DNA of 63,173 bases, from the NCBI GenBank assembly GCA_028285245.1, contig JANQPY010000017.1:1-63173 (forward strand), read 5' to 3'. The stretch's first letter is position 1, and the number at the start of each line of letters is the position of its first letter. The position numbers were made by a program, and so were the translations under genes. Of this stretch, positions 17,775 to 26,407 are shown piece after piece. The notes under the pieces were generated by a model. The model saw nothing but the letters and a program-made list of their open reading frames with translations, did not search any database and had not been told where the DNA came from. This DNA is from Gammaproteobacteria bacterium. Lineage in GTDB: Bacteria; Pseudomonadota; Gammaproteobacteria; Steroidobacterales; GCA-2729495.

Positions 17775-17807
17775 GACTTCCGGCAAGCGCTGCACCACTC
17801 ACTAAAC

Positions 17808-17882
17808 GTCCCCATCGTCTAGCGGTTAGGACTCCGCCCTTTCACGGCGGCAACAGGGGTTCGAGTCCCCTTGGGGACGCCA
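17808..17882 (+). tRNA. tRNA-Glu (anticodon TTC)
   Basis: A full cloverleaf. The acceptor GTCCCCA pairs with TGGGGAC, the anticodon stem CCGCC/GGCGG encloses the loop CTTTCAC with anticodon TTC, the T loop is TTCGAGT, the discriminator is G and CCA is encoded. It lies 33 bases after tRNA-Ala, so the two are probably cotranscribed. The enzyme that charges it, gltX, lies just upstream. Confidence 0.97.
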
Positions 17883-17959
17883 CTCAATCATCGCGATCTG
17901 GTCCAATGCGCATGCATGTGCTGCGGCATATTTGACCGCGATCGCGAGCGACAGGACTC

Positions 17960-18772
17960 ATGACGGAGCAGCTATTCATTCTCTGTGGCGCTAGGTACGG
18001 ATCGACGCTGGTCCGCTATCTGTTGGATACGCATCCGGCAGTCTACGCCCCGCCAGAGCTGCACCTGTTTCGCGTGGTGCTAAATCTTCGCTGGGTGTTT
18101 GCCAGTCTTGATCCGCGAGCCGCGGACGAGATTGATGGTGATTACATCGCCGCCATAAACGAGCGCATCGCCGGCACCGTGAACGGCATGCTGGCCCCTT
18201 ATCTGACTGCTGCCAACAAGACCATTTGGTGTGAGAAGTCAGTCTACTCCATCGAGTATGTTGATCTCCTGGCGGCGGTGTTCCCGCGGGCTCGCTTTCT
18301 GTGTCTGCATCGCCAGTGCCCCGATCAGGTGGCCTCGGGTGTGGAAATTCTGAATTCAGACATGCGGCAACAAACCTGGGGATTCGAGCCGTATCTTGAA
18401 GGGCAGGCCGAACCGGTCGTCGGCCTTACCGAGTACTGGTTGGCCACCGCCACTGCATTGCTTGCCTGCGAAACCAGGTATCCGCGAAGAGTCATGCGTT
18501 TGAGGTACGAGGATGTCGTTCAGGATGCTGGTGGTGTCATGGCCTCTGTATGCCGGTTCGCCGGACTGAAATTCGAAGAGGGTCTGGTGGAGCGGGTGTT
18601 CAATACGCCGCATCTGCATGGCCCAGGGGATCCCAAGATTCGTCATACATCGAGCATTCAGTCTGGCTCGGTGAACAGGCGTGACGGAATTCGTGCCGAA
18701 GCCCTTGGGGCGGAACAAGCGGCGCGGGTTAACGAGCTGCACCGCCAGCTTGGTTACGCCCCACTGGATTAG
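17960..18772 (+). CDS. PAPS-dependent sulfotransferase family protein
   Basis: A 270-residue protein of the sulfotransferase fold, which moves sulfate from PAPS to a hydroxyl or amine. The 5'-phosphosulfate-binding loop is LFILCGARYGSTLVR (residues 5-19), followed by LLDTHP. The 3'-phosphate region is ARFLCLHRQCPDQVASG, and RLRYEDVVQD is the usual third landmark. The substrate cannot be read from the sequence; sulfated exopolysaccharide or the NRPS/PKS product are possibilities suggested only by location. It follows the tRNA operon and converges on a dioxygenase gene with a gap of six bases. Confidence 0.82.
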   Translation: MTEQLFILCGARYGSTLVRYLLDTHPAVYAPPELHLFRVVLNLRWVFASLDPRAADEIDGDYIAAINERIAGTVNGMLAPYLTAANKTIWCEKSVYSIEYVDLLAAVFPRARFLCLHRQCPDQVASGVEILNSDMRQQTWGFEPYLEGQAEPVVGLTEYWLATATALLACETRYPRRVMRLRYEDVVQDAGGVMASVCRFAGLKFEEGLVERVFNTPHLHGPGDPKIRHTSSIQSGSVNRRDGIRAEALGAEQAARVNELHRQLGYAPLD

Positions 18773-18778
18773 TAGCCT

Positions 18779-19396
18779 CTATTTCCAGTCCGGCCCTAAG
18801 ATCCAGGCAACAACGCTGTAACGCTTGCCCTCCGTAACCGGCGTGACCCGATGCATAAGGAAACTCGGGAAAATGATCGGCGCTCCGGCAACCTGATTAG
18901 CGGCGACCCCGCGGCCGCCAATCAAGAACTGAAGCTCCCCTCCGGTGTAGTCGCCGGGGTCGTTCAGCGGCACGGAAATGCTGATTTTTCTATCTAAGTT
19001 GAACACCGTCGCGTCGGCGTGCCAGGTGTAAAAGCCCTGTTCGGCAGCGTCGTACATGGCGACCTGTATGCCATCTTCTATTCCCGTCAGGTTGAACTTA
19101 TAGAGCTTGTTAGCGTCGTTAGCGACGGCCCATAGCTTCGCGTAGAGCCATTCATGGTGTTCGGAATCGACAAAGCCTATGTCGGTGCGTCGCTCGTCGA
19201 TCTTCAGCTGCTGGCCGACAGGGGCCTTGCCGGACTCCGTCTCAACACAATCTCGCAGGTGCGCCGTCTCATCAGGCGTCAGAATGGGTGGTCGGAGCGT
19301 GATCAGGTTGCCGTTGAGAAGTTGGATTCGTTTTTGTCGCGCCGCTTCGGCATGCTTGCTACGCCCTCGTACTACAGGTACAGATTTCTTCTTCAC
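18779..19396 (-). CDS. 2-oxoglutarate/Fe(II)-dependent dioxygenase (prolyl-4-hydroxylase type)
   Basis: A 205-residue protein with the double-stranded beta-helix fold of P4H-type dioxygenases. The iron triad is His126-Ala-Asp128 (WHADATV) and His182 (FLMHRVTPV), and Arg192 (GKRYSVV) is the expected 2-oxoglutarate contact. The segment GGELQFLIGG is also typical. Family members hydroxylate protein side chains or small molecules. The N-terminus is basic with no signal peptide, so it is probably cytoplasmic. It converges on the sulfotransferase; a link between the two is only suggested by position. Confidence 0.85.
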   Translation of the reverse strand: MKKKSVPVVRGRSKHAEAARQKRIQLLNGNLITLRPPILTPDETAHLRDCVETESGKAPVGQQLKIDERRTDIGFVDSEHHEWLYAKLWAVANDANKLYKFNLTGIEDGIQVAMYDAAEQGFYTWHADATVFNLDRKISISVPLNDPGDYTGGELQFLIGGRGVAANQVAGAPIIFPSFLMHRVTPVTEGKRYSVVAWILGPDWK

Positions 19397-19484
19397 GGTT
19401 ATGCCAACACCAATCGTTTAGTTATCAGATGATATTCACCAGCAGTGCTAGAGCCTGCTCTCAGTTGATGCCGAAGCCATCAAC

Positions 19485-19530
19485 GGCAAGCTTGCCAAAT
19501 CCAAGGTGGCACTGTCGTCCGGCAAGCCGG
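19485..19530. repeat. Two short perfect palindromes upstream of prsK
   Basis: GGCAAGCTTGCC (19485-19496) and CCGGCAAGCCGG (19519-19530) lie in the 241-base gap between the dioxygenase start and prsK. They share the core GGCAAG. They could be operator half-sites or a small hairpin pair; no function is shown. Confidence 0.35.
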
Positions 19531-19637
19531 TATTTCTGGACAGACTAACTGAACGCGGGAACTGAATTGCGTATGATTGTGAGCCTTGTTGTTGCTGGAG
19601 CCCTCTTGAGTAAGCGCCTTGGGGAGGGCCGCGGAAT

Positions 19638-21731
19638 GTGCTGGACTGGACTTCTGAGATAGTCGCCTCGTACGGGTTGGCCGCCGTGGCTGCGGTCCTG
19701 CTCGGCGTGCACACCGCATTGCCGGGCAGCAGCCGGTTCTTGCCGCGGTCTCGGTTCGCCATAGCCGTCGCCGTCCTCTGCTGGTCGGTGTTCGGCGGCT
19801 ATAGTGGGGCTGGGGCTTCGTTTGCGTTCTCCACAGGTCATCTGTTCTTTGAGTTGGCGTTTTTGCTGGCCTGGTTTTCGTTGTGCTACCGGTTACTGCG
19901 CGGTCCCTACCGGAAGTCAATGCCCGAGGTGGTGCGCCGCGGGCTGTATTTGTTTTGGGGTGCCGTGCTGATCGCCGCAGTGCTCTTCTCGACTATCGTG
20001 CCTGCTGCTGACACCGTGCTGGTCGCACTTCCGCTGGCCGGGTCGCTAGTCCTCGCCGCGCTTGCTGCGCAGCTCCAGCGCGACGCGCCGTTGGACGGAA
20101 AGCCTGCGCTGCGAGCGTTCGTGTGGGCGACCGGTTTGGTAACGTTCGCCCAGGTCGTGACCTACGCTGCTGTGCTGATGTCTGTTGAGCTGTCGAGCGG
20201 GCAGGCGGCGCTGAGAGCTATTCCAGTTGCGCTGGGTACTCTGCTCGTTATGCAGGCGTCACGACTGCGGCCGCAGTGGTCCCTGGCGATTTTTGTCTCC
20301 CCTCAGTCGCGGGCCTACGCGCCCAGGCTTCTGGGCATGGCCTTGGTATTTGCGCTGTGCTTGTTCGCCGCGCCCGCTGTCCGCAGCGTTGCGGACGAAT
20401 CTTCGCGCGGCCTGGCCGCCCTGTTGCTTCTCGGCGCTGCTTTGCCAATTGCGATTCTGTTGTTCTCCGAACGCCTGAGTGCACAGCTAAAGGTTTTCGT
20501 CAGCAAGCATTTTCTGCCGTTTCGCTATGACTATCGCGAGGAATGGTTGCGGCTGATTGATACATTGGCTTCGCCAGATCAACGGTTGCCACTGCCGGAA
20601 AGAACGATCCAGGCTGTTGCCCAAATCGTCGGCAGCCCGGCCGGTGTGCTTTGGCTGCGGCGTGGTGATGACGTCTTTTTTCAAAGTGCGGCCCACTGGA
20701 ATACTCGGGCCTGGCCAGACTCATCAGTGCCCGTGGATGATCCGGTACTTAACTTCATGCACGAGCGCCAGTGGATACTGGATACGGCCGAACTGAGGCG
20801 GGACCCAGCCATGTATGAGGGATTGGCAAGGCCAGGCTGGCTGGAGCGTTTTCCGGATGCCTTGCTGGTGGTACCGCTCATCAGCAATGACAACCTGCTG
20901 GGTTTTATGGTGCTGTTTCAATCCAGCTCCGCCTTTCGCCTGACGTTTGAGGAAATCGACCTGCTGCGCACGTCTGGCCGGCAGGTTGCTGCTTACCTGG
21001 CCCAGTATCTGGCTGACCAGCAGCTGGCGGAATCCCAACAGTTCGAGGCCTTCAATCGGCTCACGGCCTTCGTTATGCACGATCTAAAGAATCTGATTGC
21101 CCAGCAATCGTTGGTCGTCAAGAATGCGGCGCGCCACCGCGACAATCCGGATTTTTTTGAGGATGCGATTGCCACTATCGATAATTCGGTGGGGCGCATG
21201 AGCCGGTTGCTTAAGCAGCTTCAAGGCGGTGGAGCCGCTGGTGCTCAGGAGCACGTGAAGGTGGCAAAAGCAGTAGAGGATGCGATTCAAAGGGTTGATG
21301 GGCGTAAACCACAACCAACCCTGCAGGCCACGGATCTCGACTTAGGCGTGCGTATTGATCGAGAGCGTTTCGTGACGGTCCTCGCGCACCTGCTGCGCAA
21401 TGCGCAGGATGCAGTTAGCGGTGAAGGCGCGGTAGAGATTGAAATTCGCAGCAGCAGCGACCAGGTGCATGTGGTTATCATCGACAACGGCTCCGGTATG
21501 GATCCGGAGTTCGTGCGCACTCGATTGTTCCGGCCATTCGACAGCACCAAGGGTAGTCAGGGAATGGGCATCGGCGTATACCAGGCGAAAACGCTGGCCT
21601 TGGATGCCGGCGGCAGCCTGGAGGTATGGTCGGAGCCAGGGGAGGGGTCGAGGTTTACGATCCGGTTGCCGGCTGACCGGTCCGGCAGCAAGAAACCGGG
21701 TGAAAGCCAGGAACCAGCGGCCGTTGTCTGA
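19638..21731 (+). CDS. prsK: PrsK-type membrane histidine kinase
   Basis: A 697-residue sensor kinase. Residues 1-300 are a membrane domain with about eight hydrophobic helices. A GAF-like domain follows (about 320-460), then the phosphoacceptor region FVMHDLKNLIAQ with His481. The C-terminal ATPase domain has an N box (LLRNAQDAV) and G boxes (DNGSGMD, GMGIGVYQAK). This layout matches PrsK, the kinase of the exosortase/PEP-CTERM system. The GTG start has a GGGAGG-like sequence upstream. The response regulator follows 58 bases later. The signal sensed is unknown; it probably controls EPS and sorted-protein genes through PrsR. Confidence 0.92.
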   Translation: MLDWTSEIVASYGLAAVAAVLLGVHTALPGSSRFLPRSRFAIAVAVLCWSVFGGYSGAGASFAFSTGHLFFELAFLLAWFSLCYRLLRGPYRKSMPEVVRRGLYLFWGAVLIAAVLFSTIVPAADTVLVALPLAGSLVLAALAAQLQRDAPLDGKPALRAFVWATGLVTFAQVVTYAAVLMSVELSSGQAALRAIPVALGTLLVMQASRLRPQWSLAIFVSPQSRAYAPRLLGMALVFALCLFAAPAVRSVADESSRGLAALLLLGAALPIAILLFSERLSAQLKVFVSKHFLPFRYDYREEWLRLIDTLASPDQRLPLPERTIQAVAQIVGSPAGVLWLRRGDDVFFQSAAHWNTRAWPDSSVPVDDPVLNFMHERQWILDTAELRRDPAMYEGLARPGWLERFPDALLVVPLISNDNLLGFMVLFQSSSAFRLTFEEIDLLRTSGRQVAAYLAQYLADQQLAESQQFEAFNRLTAFVMHDLKNLIAQQSLVVKNAARHRDNPDFFEDAIATIDNSVGRMSRLLKQLQGGGAAGAQEHVKVAKAVEDAIQRVDGRKPQPTLQATDLDLGVRIDRERFVTVLAHLLRNAQDAVSGEGAVEIEIRSSSDQVHVVIIDNGSGMDPEFVRTRLFRPFDSTKGSQGMGIGVYQAKTLALDAGGSLEVWSEPGEGSRFTIRLPADRSGSKKPGESQEPAAVV

Positions 21732-21789
21732 CGTGATTTGTGTGCCCATCGAGTGAGCTGGCTAACCCGCCAGAGAGGAAACATGCTGC

Positions 21790-23148
21790 ATGAGTGAGGA
21801 GCGCCGCAAACTGCTCATTGTCGAGGACGACCCTGGGCTGCAGAGCCAGCTCAGATGGTGTTTTGCCGACTTTGAGGTTCTGGTGGCTGAGGACCGCGAG
21901 TCGGCGCTTACGCAGCTGCGCCGGCACGAGCCGCCGGTGGTTCTGCAGGACCTGGGCTTGCCGCCTGATGCCGAAGGCGTGTCGGAGGGGCTGGCCACGC
22001 TGGAAGAGGTGTTGACGCTGGCACCTGCGACCAAGGTGATCGTGGTGACAGGACATGGCGACCAGGAGAACGCCGTGCGCTCTGTTGGCTTAGGCGCCTA
22101 TGACTTTTACCAAAAGCCAGTAGATACCGACATCCTGCAGCTCATTGTGGATCGTGCTTACCAGATCCACGAGCTCGAGGAAGAAAATCAGCGGCTGCTG
22201 CGCCAGCAAAGCACATCACCACTTGACGGGATTGTTGCGGCCAGCAAAAAAATGCTTGACGTGTGCCGGATAATTGAGAAGGTCGCGCCCACTAGCGCGA
22301 CGACCTTGCTAATGGGCGAGAGCGGCACGGGTAAAGAGCTCCTGGCGCGGGCGCTGCATTCGTTGAGTCCGCGGGCAGGTGAGAGCTTTGTGGCGATTAA
22401 TTGCGCTGCGATCCCCGAAAACCTGCTGGAAAGCGAGCTGTTCGGCTACGAACGCGGTGCCTTCACGGGGGCACTAAAGCAGACACCCGGTAAGGTCGAG
22501 GTGGCCAGTGGCGGCACGCTGTTCCTTGATGAGTTAGGCGATATGCCGATCGCGTTGCAGGCGAAGCTTCTGAGGTTTTTGCAAGAGCGCGTTGTCGAGC
22601 GGATCGGTGGCAGAGAAGAGATACCCGTCGACGTGCGCGTGGTCTGCGCAACCAATCAGGATCTGGCGACGGCGATTGCCGAGGGCCGTTTTCGTGAGGA
22701 CCTGTACTACCGCATCAGCGAAATCACCATCAACATTCCTCCCCTGCGTGAGCGTGAGGGCGGAAGGCTGATTCTGGCCCGGACCTTGCTCGCAAAGTAC
22801 GCAAACCAGCATGGCCGCGTGCTGCGTGGCTTCACTCATGATGCGCAGTCGGCTATTCAGGCCTATGCCTGGCCCGGCAATGTACGTGAGCTGGAGAACA
22901 AGATTAAAGGTGCGGTAATTATGGCGGAAGGGAAGCAGGTCACCGCAGCGGATCTCGGCCTTCCGCATGAGGCAGATGGTCCGGAACTCAACCTGCGCGA
23001 GGTTCGTGGTGAGGCTGAGTCACGGGCGGTGGAACGCGCGCTGGTTTATGCGTCAGGAAACATTTCACAGGCGGCGAAACTGCTGGGTATCACCAGGCCG
23101 ACGCTGTACGACCTCATGGAAAAGTACTCGATATCGGCGGATCGATAG
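21790..23148 (+). CDS. prsR: PrsR-type sigma-54-dependent response regulator
   Basis: A 452-residue activator. The receiver domain has the acidic pair Asp13/Asp14, phosphoacceptor Asp54 (VVLQDLGLPP) and the conserved lysine in YQKPVD. The AAA+ domain has Walker A GESGTGKE and the sigma-54 contact loop GAFTGA. The C-terminal helix-turn-helix is NISQAAKLLGITRPTLYDL. AGAGGA lies just upstream of the ATG. Directly after prsK, it forms a complete two-component system. Its targets in related bacteria are sigma-54 promoters of PEP-CTERM and EPS genes; one candidate site lies upstream of the export operon here. Confidence 0.94.
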   Translation: MSEERRKLLIVEDDPGLQSQLRWCFADFEVLVAEDRESALTQLRRHEPPVVLQDLGLPPDAEGVSEGLATLEEVLTLAPATKVIVVTGHGDQENAVRSVGLGAYDFYQKPVDTDILQLIVDRAYQIHELEEENQRLLRQQSTSPLDGIVAASKKMLDVCRIIEKVAPTSATTLLMGESGTGKELLARALHSLSPRAGESFVAINCAAIPENLLESELFGYERGAFTGALKQTPGKVEVASGGTLFLDELGDMPIALQAKLLRFLQERVVERIGGREEIPVDVRVVCATNQDLATAIAEGRFREDLYYRISEITINIPPLREREGGRLILARTLLAKYANQHGRVLRGFTHDAQSAIQAYAWPGNVRELENKIKGAVIMAEGKQVTAADLGLPHEADGPELNLREVRGEAESRAVERALVYASGNISQAAKLLGITRPTLYDLMEKYSISADR

Positions 23149-23207
23149 GCGGGCCCGGGGGTTCCTTCTGCCGCAAAGCCTTCCGTCGAATGGCTTCTTG
23201 GGCCCGC
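23149..23207. terminator. Nested inverted repeat between convergent prsR and galE
   Basis: GCGGGCCC (23149-23156) pairs with GGGCCCGC (23200-23207), and inside it AAGCC pairs with GGCTT. It sits in the gap between two convergent genes, so it may end transcription in both directions. There is no T run, so this is a weak call. Confidence 0.4.
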
Positions 23208-23275
23208 TCCATTTCGATGCAGGTTTCCATGCGCCACGCCCATTGGACAGTTGCGCGACGGCCTGACAGAAATGG

Positions 23276-24271
23276 CTACTTCGCGGGTTCTTTCTGCAGC
23301 CGCTTCTCCCAATCCAGAGCTGTCTGGACGATGAAGTCCAGATCGTCGTGCCGGGGTTTCCAGCCAAGGCGCTCACGTATCTCATCCGCAACGGCAATCA
23401 GCGTCGGCGGATCGCCGGGCCGTCTTGGCCCCTCGGCCACCGGTAGCCTGTGACCCGCGGCACGCTCGACCGCCTCGATTACTTCCCGCACGCTGTAGCC
23501 ATGGCCGTATCCGCAGTTGAGCACAACGGATTCGCCGCCTTCACGTAAGTAGCTGAGTGCATCCAGGTGTGCGCGGGCAAGATCGTCTACATGTATGTAG
23601 TCGCGGACGCCCGTGCCGTCAGGCGTGTCGTAATCCGTGCCCAGAATGCGCAATTCATCGCGCTTGCCTACTGCCGCCTCGCAGGCGACTTTGGTTAGCA
23701 AAGTAGCTCGAGCCGTTGACTGACCAATGCGGCCAGCGGGGTCGCAGCCAGCCACATTGAAGTAGCGTAAAGCCACATAGTTGAGCTGCCCGGCAGCCGC
23801 CAAATCGCGCAGCAGCCATTCACTGACCAGTTTCGAGCTGCCGTAAGGATTAATCGGCGCGGTTGGGCTGATCTCGGAGGCGCGCCCGTCGGTGGGAATT
23901 CCATAAACCGCTGCAGTGGATGAGAACACAACGTTCCTCACACCCCCGGCCACCGCACAGTTCAGGAGGGTATGCGTTGATACGCTATTGTTGCCGTAAT
24001 ACTTGAGCGGGTCGGCAACAGATTCGGGCACGATCGTGTGCGCTGCGAAATGCATGATGGTGTCGACTTCATGTTCCGCGATCAATCGTGCAACAAGTTC
24101 GCGGTCGCCAGTGTCACCGATCACGAGTTCGCCATGCAGGACAGCAGACCGGAACCCTGTGCTCAAGTTGTCCAGAGTTACAACGCTCTCGGCGGCATCC
24201 CCCAGCTGACTGACAACGTGGCTGCCGATGTATCCCGCACCGCCGGTCACGAGAACCGTGCCTTTGTTCAT
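23276..24271 (-). CDS. galE: UDP-glucose 4-epimerase
   Basis: A 331-residue short-chain-dehydrogenase-type enzyme that interconverts UDP-glucose and UDP-galactose (or the GlcNAc/GalNAc pair), supplying sugars for polysaccharide. The NAD motif is VTGGAGYIGSH at the N-terminus. The catalytic serine/threonine is in VVFSSTAAVYG and the YxxxK motif in NPYGSSKLVSEW. The frame stays open 137 codons upstream without any recognisable protein; the ATG chosen has AAGGA before it and begins the Rossmann fold at once. It is convergent with prsR and divergent from the amidohydrolase operon. Its nearness to EPS regulators suggests a role in matrix precursors. Confidence 0.95.
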   Translation of the reverse strand: MNKGTVLVTGGAGYIGSHVVSQLGDAAESVVTLDNLSTGFRSAVLHGELVIGDTGDRELVARLIAEHEVDTIMHFAAHTIVPESVADPLKYYGNNSVSTHTLLNCAVAGGVRNVVFSSTAAVYGIPTDGRASEISPTAPINPYGSSKLVSEWLLRDLAAAGQLNYVALRYFNVAGCDPAGRIGQSTARATLLTKVACEAAVGKRDELRILGTDYDTPDGTGVRDYIHVDDLARAHLDALSYLREGGESVVLNCGYGHGYSVREVIEAVERAAGHRLPVAEGPRRPGDPPTLIAVADEIRERLGWKPRHDDLDFIVQTALDWEKRLQKEPAK

Positions 24272-24416
24272 AGTCCTTGAGCTTGGTTTAACAGAGTCAG
24301 CGGAACCGTACCGGATACACGTGTAATGCGCTATGTCGCCGTTCCGGTCCCTTGACGGCTGATCTGTCACCGCGACACCATGTCGTTGTCGACAGCGTGA
24401 TGTTCCCAGGCTTGCT

Positions 24417-25268
24417 ATGCCGTCCAGCACCTCATCTACACGGCTGACCCGACCGGCTTTGCTCGCGCCGGAGGAACCGCCACCGTATGAATTCCTTGAG
24501 CGCGAACCCCGTTTCCCAGCGTTGCTTGTCTGTGACCACGCGGCTGCTCGCGTGCCGACATCGCTGCGAGGACTGGGGCTTGATGCTCGGAGGCTGGGTG
24601 AGCACATCGCGCTGGATATTGGTGCCGCCGCGCTAACGCGCTGGTTGAGTGGACGGCTCGGGCTGCCCGCAGTGCTTACCAATTATTCCCGGCTGGTCAT
24701 CGACTGTAATCGCCGGTTAGACGACCCCAGTGCCGTCGTGTCAGTCAGCGCCGGGGTGCCTGTTCCAGGCAACCGGGCACTAAGCCCGCAGGCTCTGCAG
24801 GCGCGTGCTGAGACGTTTTACTGGCCTTACCACCGCCATCTGGAGCAAACGCTCACGGCGCTTGAGCGAACAGTTGAGTCTTCTGTGATCATAAGCCTGC
24901 ATAGCTTTACGCCGGCGCTGAACGATGTTGCACGTCCCTGGCAGATTGGGATTCTTTGGGACAAGGATCCGCGCTTGTCCGAGCCGCTATTGACGGCCCT
25001 CGCTCAGCGGAGCGAGCTGTGCGTTGGCGACAACGAGCCTTATTCGGGGCGGCACCCGGCCGACTTTACTGCCGATCACCACGGCGAAGCGGCCGGCCGC
25101 GCGCACGTGTCGATAGAAGTGCGACAGGATTTACTTGTTGATCCGCCGGGCGTTGCGCGCTGGGGCGAGATTCTGGCGGCGCCGCTGGAGGCAGCGCTGG
25201 CACAAGCATCGCTATACCGGCGATGGCAGGGTAGCGGCGCCCAGTCTGACCAGCCGGGAGCAGACTGA
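24417..25268 (+). CDS. N-formylglutamate amidohydrolase family protein
   Basis: A 283-residue hydrolase. FPALLVCDHAAARVP, the ALDIGA segment and NYSRLVIDCNR are landmarks of the N-formylglutamate amidohydrolase fold, whose classical member frees glutamate in histidine breakdown. No other histidine-catabolism gene is nearby. It overlaps the next gene, a GCS2-type ligase, as TGATG, a pairing seen in other bacteria where the substrate is unknown. The true substrate may therefore be another N-acyl or amide compound. Confidence 0.88.
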   Translation: MPSSTSSTRLTRPALLAPEEPPPYEFLEREPRFPALLVCDHAAARVPTSLRGLGLDARRLGEHIALDIGAAALTRWLSGRLGLPAVLTNYSRLVIDCNRRLDDPSAVVSVSAGVPVPGNRALSPQALQARAETFYWPYHRHLEQTLTALERTVESSVIISLHSFTPALNDVARPWQIGILWDKDPRLSEPLLTALAQRSELCVGDNEPYSGRHPADFTADHHGEAAGRAHVSIEVRQDLLVDPPGVARWGEILAAPLEAALAQASLYRRWQGSGAQSDQPGAD

Positions 25269-26407
25269 TGCCGCTCCGGGAACCTGACTTCACGCTTGGC
25301 ATCGAGGAGGAGTATCTGCTCGTCGATCCTGATAGTCGTGACCTGGTGATTGATCCGCCCACGGAAGTGCTGGCGGAGTGCCAACGCCTCAGCGAATCAC
25401 AAGTGTCTCCTGAGTACTTGCGTTCCCAGATAGAGGTCGGCACGCGCGTGTGCCGAAATATAGGCGAAGCCCGGGAGGACCTGGCACGGCTGCGCCGGTT
25501 AGTTGGAGAGGTTTCAGCATCGGCGGGCATGGCGCCGATCGCGGCCTCGACGCATCCGTTTGCGCTGTGGACAGACCAGCGCCCCTCCGACGTGCAGCGC
25601 TACAGCGACCTCAGCCTGGAGCTGCAGGCTGCAGCCCAGCGCCTGCTGGTGTGCGGAATGCATGTGCACGTCGGCATCGACGACGATGAGTTGCGCATCG
25701 ATTTGATGAATCAGCTGCGCTACTTTCTGCCCCACCTGCTGGCGCTGAGCACGTCCTCGCCATTTTGGGAGGGCCGGGATACCGGGCTTAGATCCTATCG
25801 ACTGACTATCCTGGACGCGTTGCCGCGGACAGGGATACCGGAGAGTTTTGAGAGCTTCCCTGAATATCACCGGCACCTTGACGTGCTGATTCAGGCCGGA
25901 CTCCTCGAGGATGCCACCAAGATCTGGTGGGACGTAAGGCCCAGCGCGCGGTATCCGACGCTTGAAGTGCGGATTTTTGACGTTTGTACATCGTTGGATG
26001 ACGCGGTCGCACTGGCTGCGCTAACTGCCTGCCTGCTCCGCCGCCTTTACCGATTGCGCCGCGATAACCAGCGCTGGCGGATCTACGGACACCTTCTTCT
26101 CATGGAGAATCGCTGGCGCGCGATGCGCTACGGCATGGATGAGGGCCTCCTTGATCTGGCCAAGGGCGAAATCGTTGATGTTCCGCAGCTGGTAGACGAG
26201 ATTATTGAGCTCGTCGGGGACGACGCTGAGGCTCTGGGCTGCGAGGTCGAGATCACGCATGTGCGGGACATATTGACGCGGGGTACCAGCGCGCATCGTC
26301 AGGTTGCCCGGTATCAGGAGGTCATGGAGCAGGGCGGCAGTGATCGGGAGGCACTGCGCGCAGTCGTTGATTTTTTGATCGAAGAAACCACAACGGATCT
26401 GTCATGA
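25268..26407 (+). CDS. GCS2/YbdK-family carboxylate-amine ligase
   Basis: A 379-residue protein of the glutamate-cysteine ligase type 2 family, which uses ATP to join a carboxylate to an amine. LGIEEEYLLVD near the start provides the acidic metal/ATP site, and CGMHVHVG is the second family landmark. YbdK of E. coli has weak glutamate-cysteine ligase activity, but the true substrate of this group is generally unknown. It is translationally coupled to the amidohydrolase before it and overlaps the dihydrouridine synthase gene after it (ATGA), so the three form an operon. Confidence 0.9.
   Translation: MPLREPDFTLGIEEEYLLVDPDSRDLVIDPPTEVLAECQRLSESQVSPEYLRSQIEVGTRVCRNIGEAREDLARLRRLVGEVSASAGMAPIAASTHPFALWTDQRPSDVQRYSDLSLELQAAAQRLLVCGMHVHVGIDDDELRIDLMNQLRYFLPHLLALSTSSPFWEGRDTGLRSYRLTILDALPRTGIPESFESFPEYHRHLDVLIQAGLLEDATKIWWDVRPSARYPTLEVRIFDVCTSLDDAVALAALTACLLRRLYRLRRDNQRWRIYGHLLLMENRWRAMRYGMDEGLLDLAKGEIVDVPQLVDEIIELVGDDAEALGCEVEITHVRDILTRGTSAHRQVARYQEVMEQGGSDREALRAVVDFLIEETTTDLS

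Noticed and set aside
19506-19521. TGGCACTG upstream of prsK as a sigma-54 promoter
   Set aside because: No GC at the -12 position.
24272-24682. N-terminal extension of galE by 137 codons
   Set aside because: The Rossmann motif begins right after the downstream ATG with AAGGA before it; the extension overlaps the divergent amidohydrolase gene.
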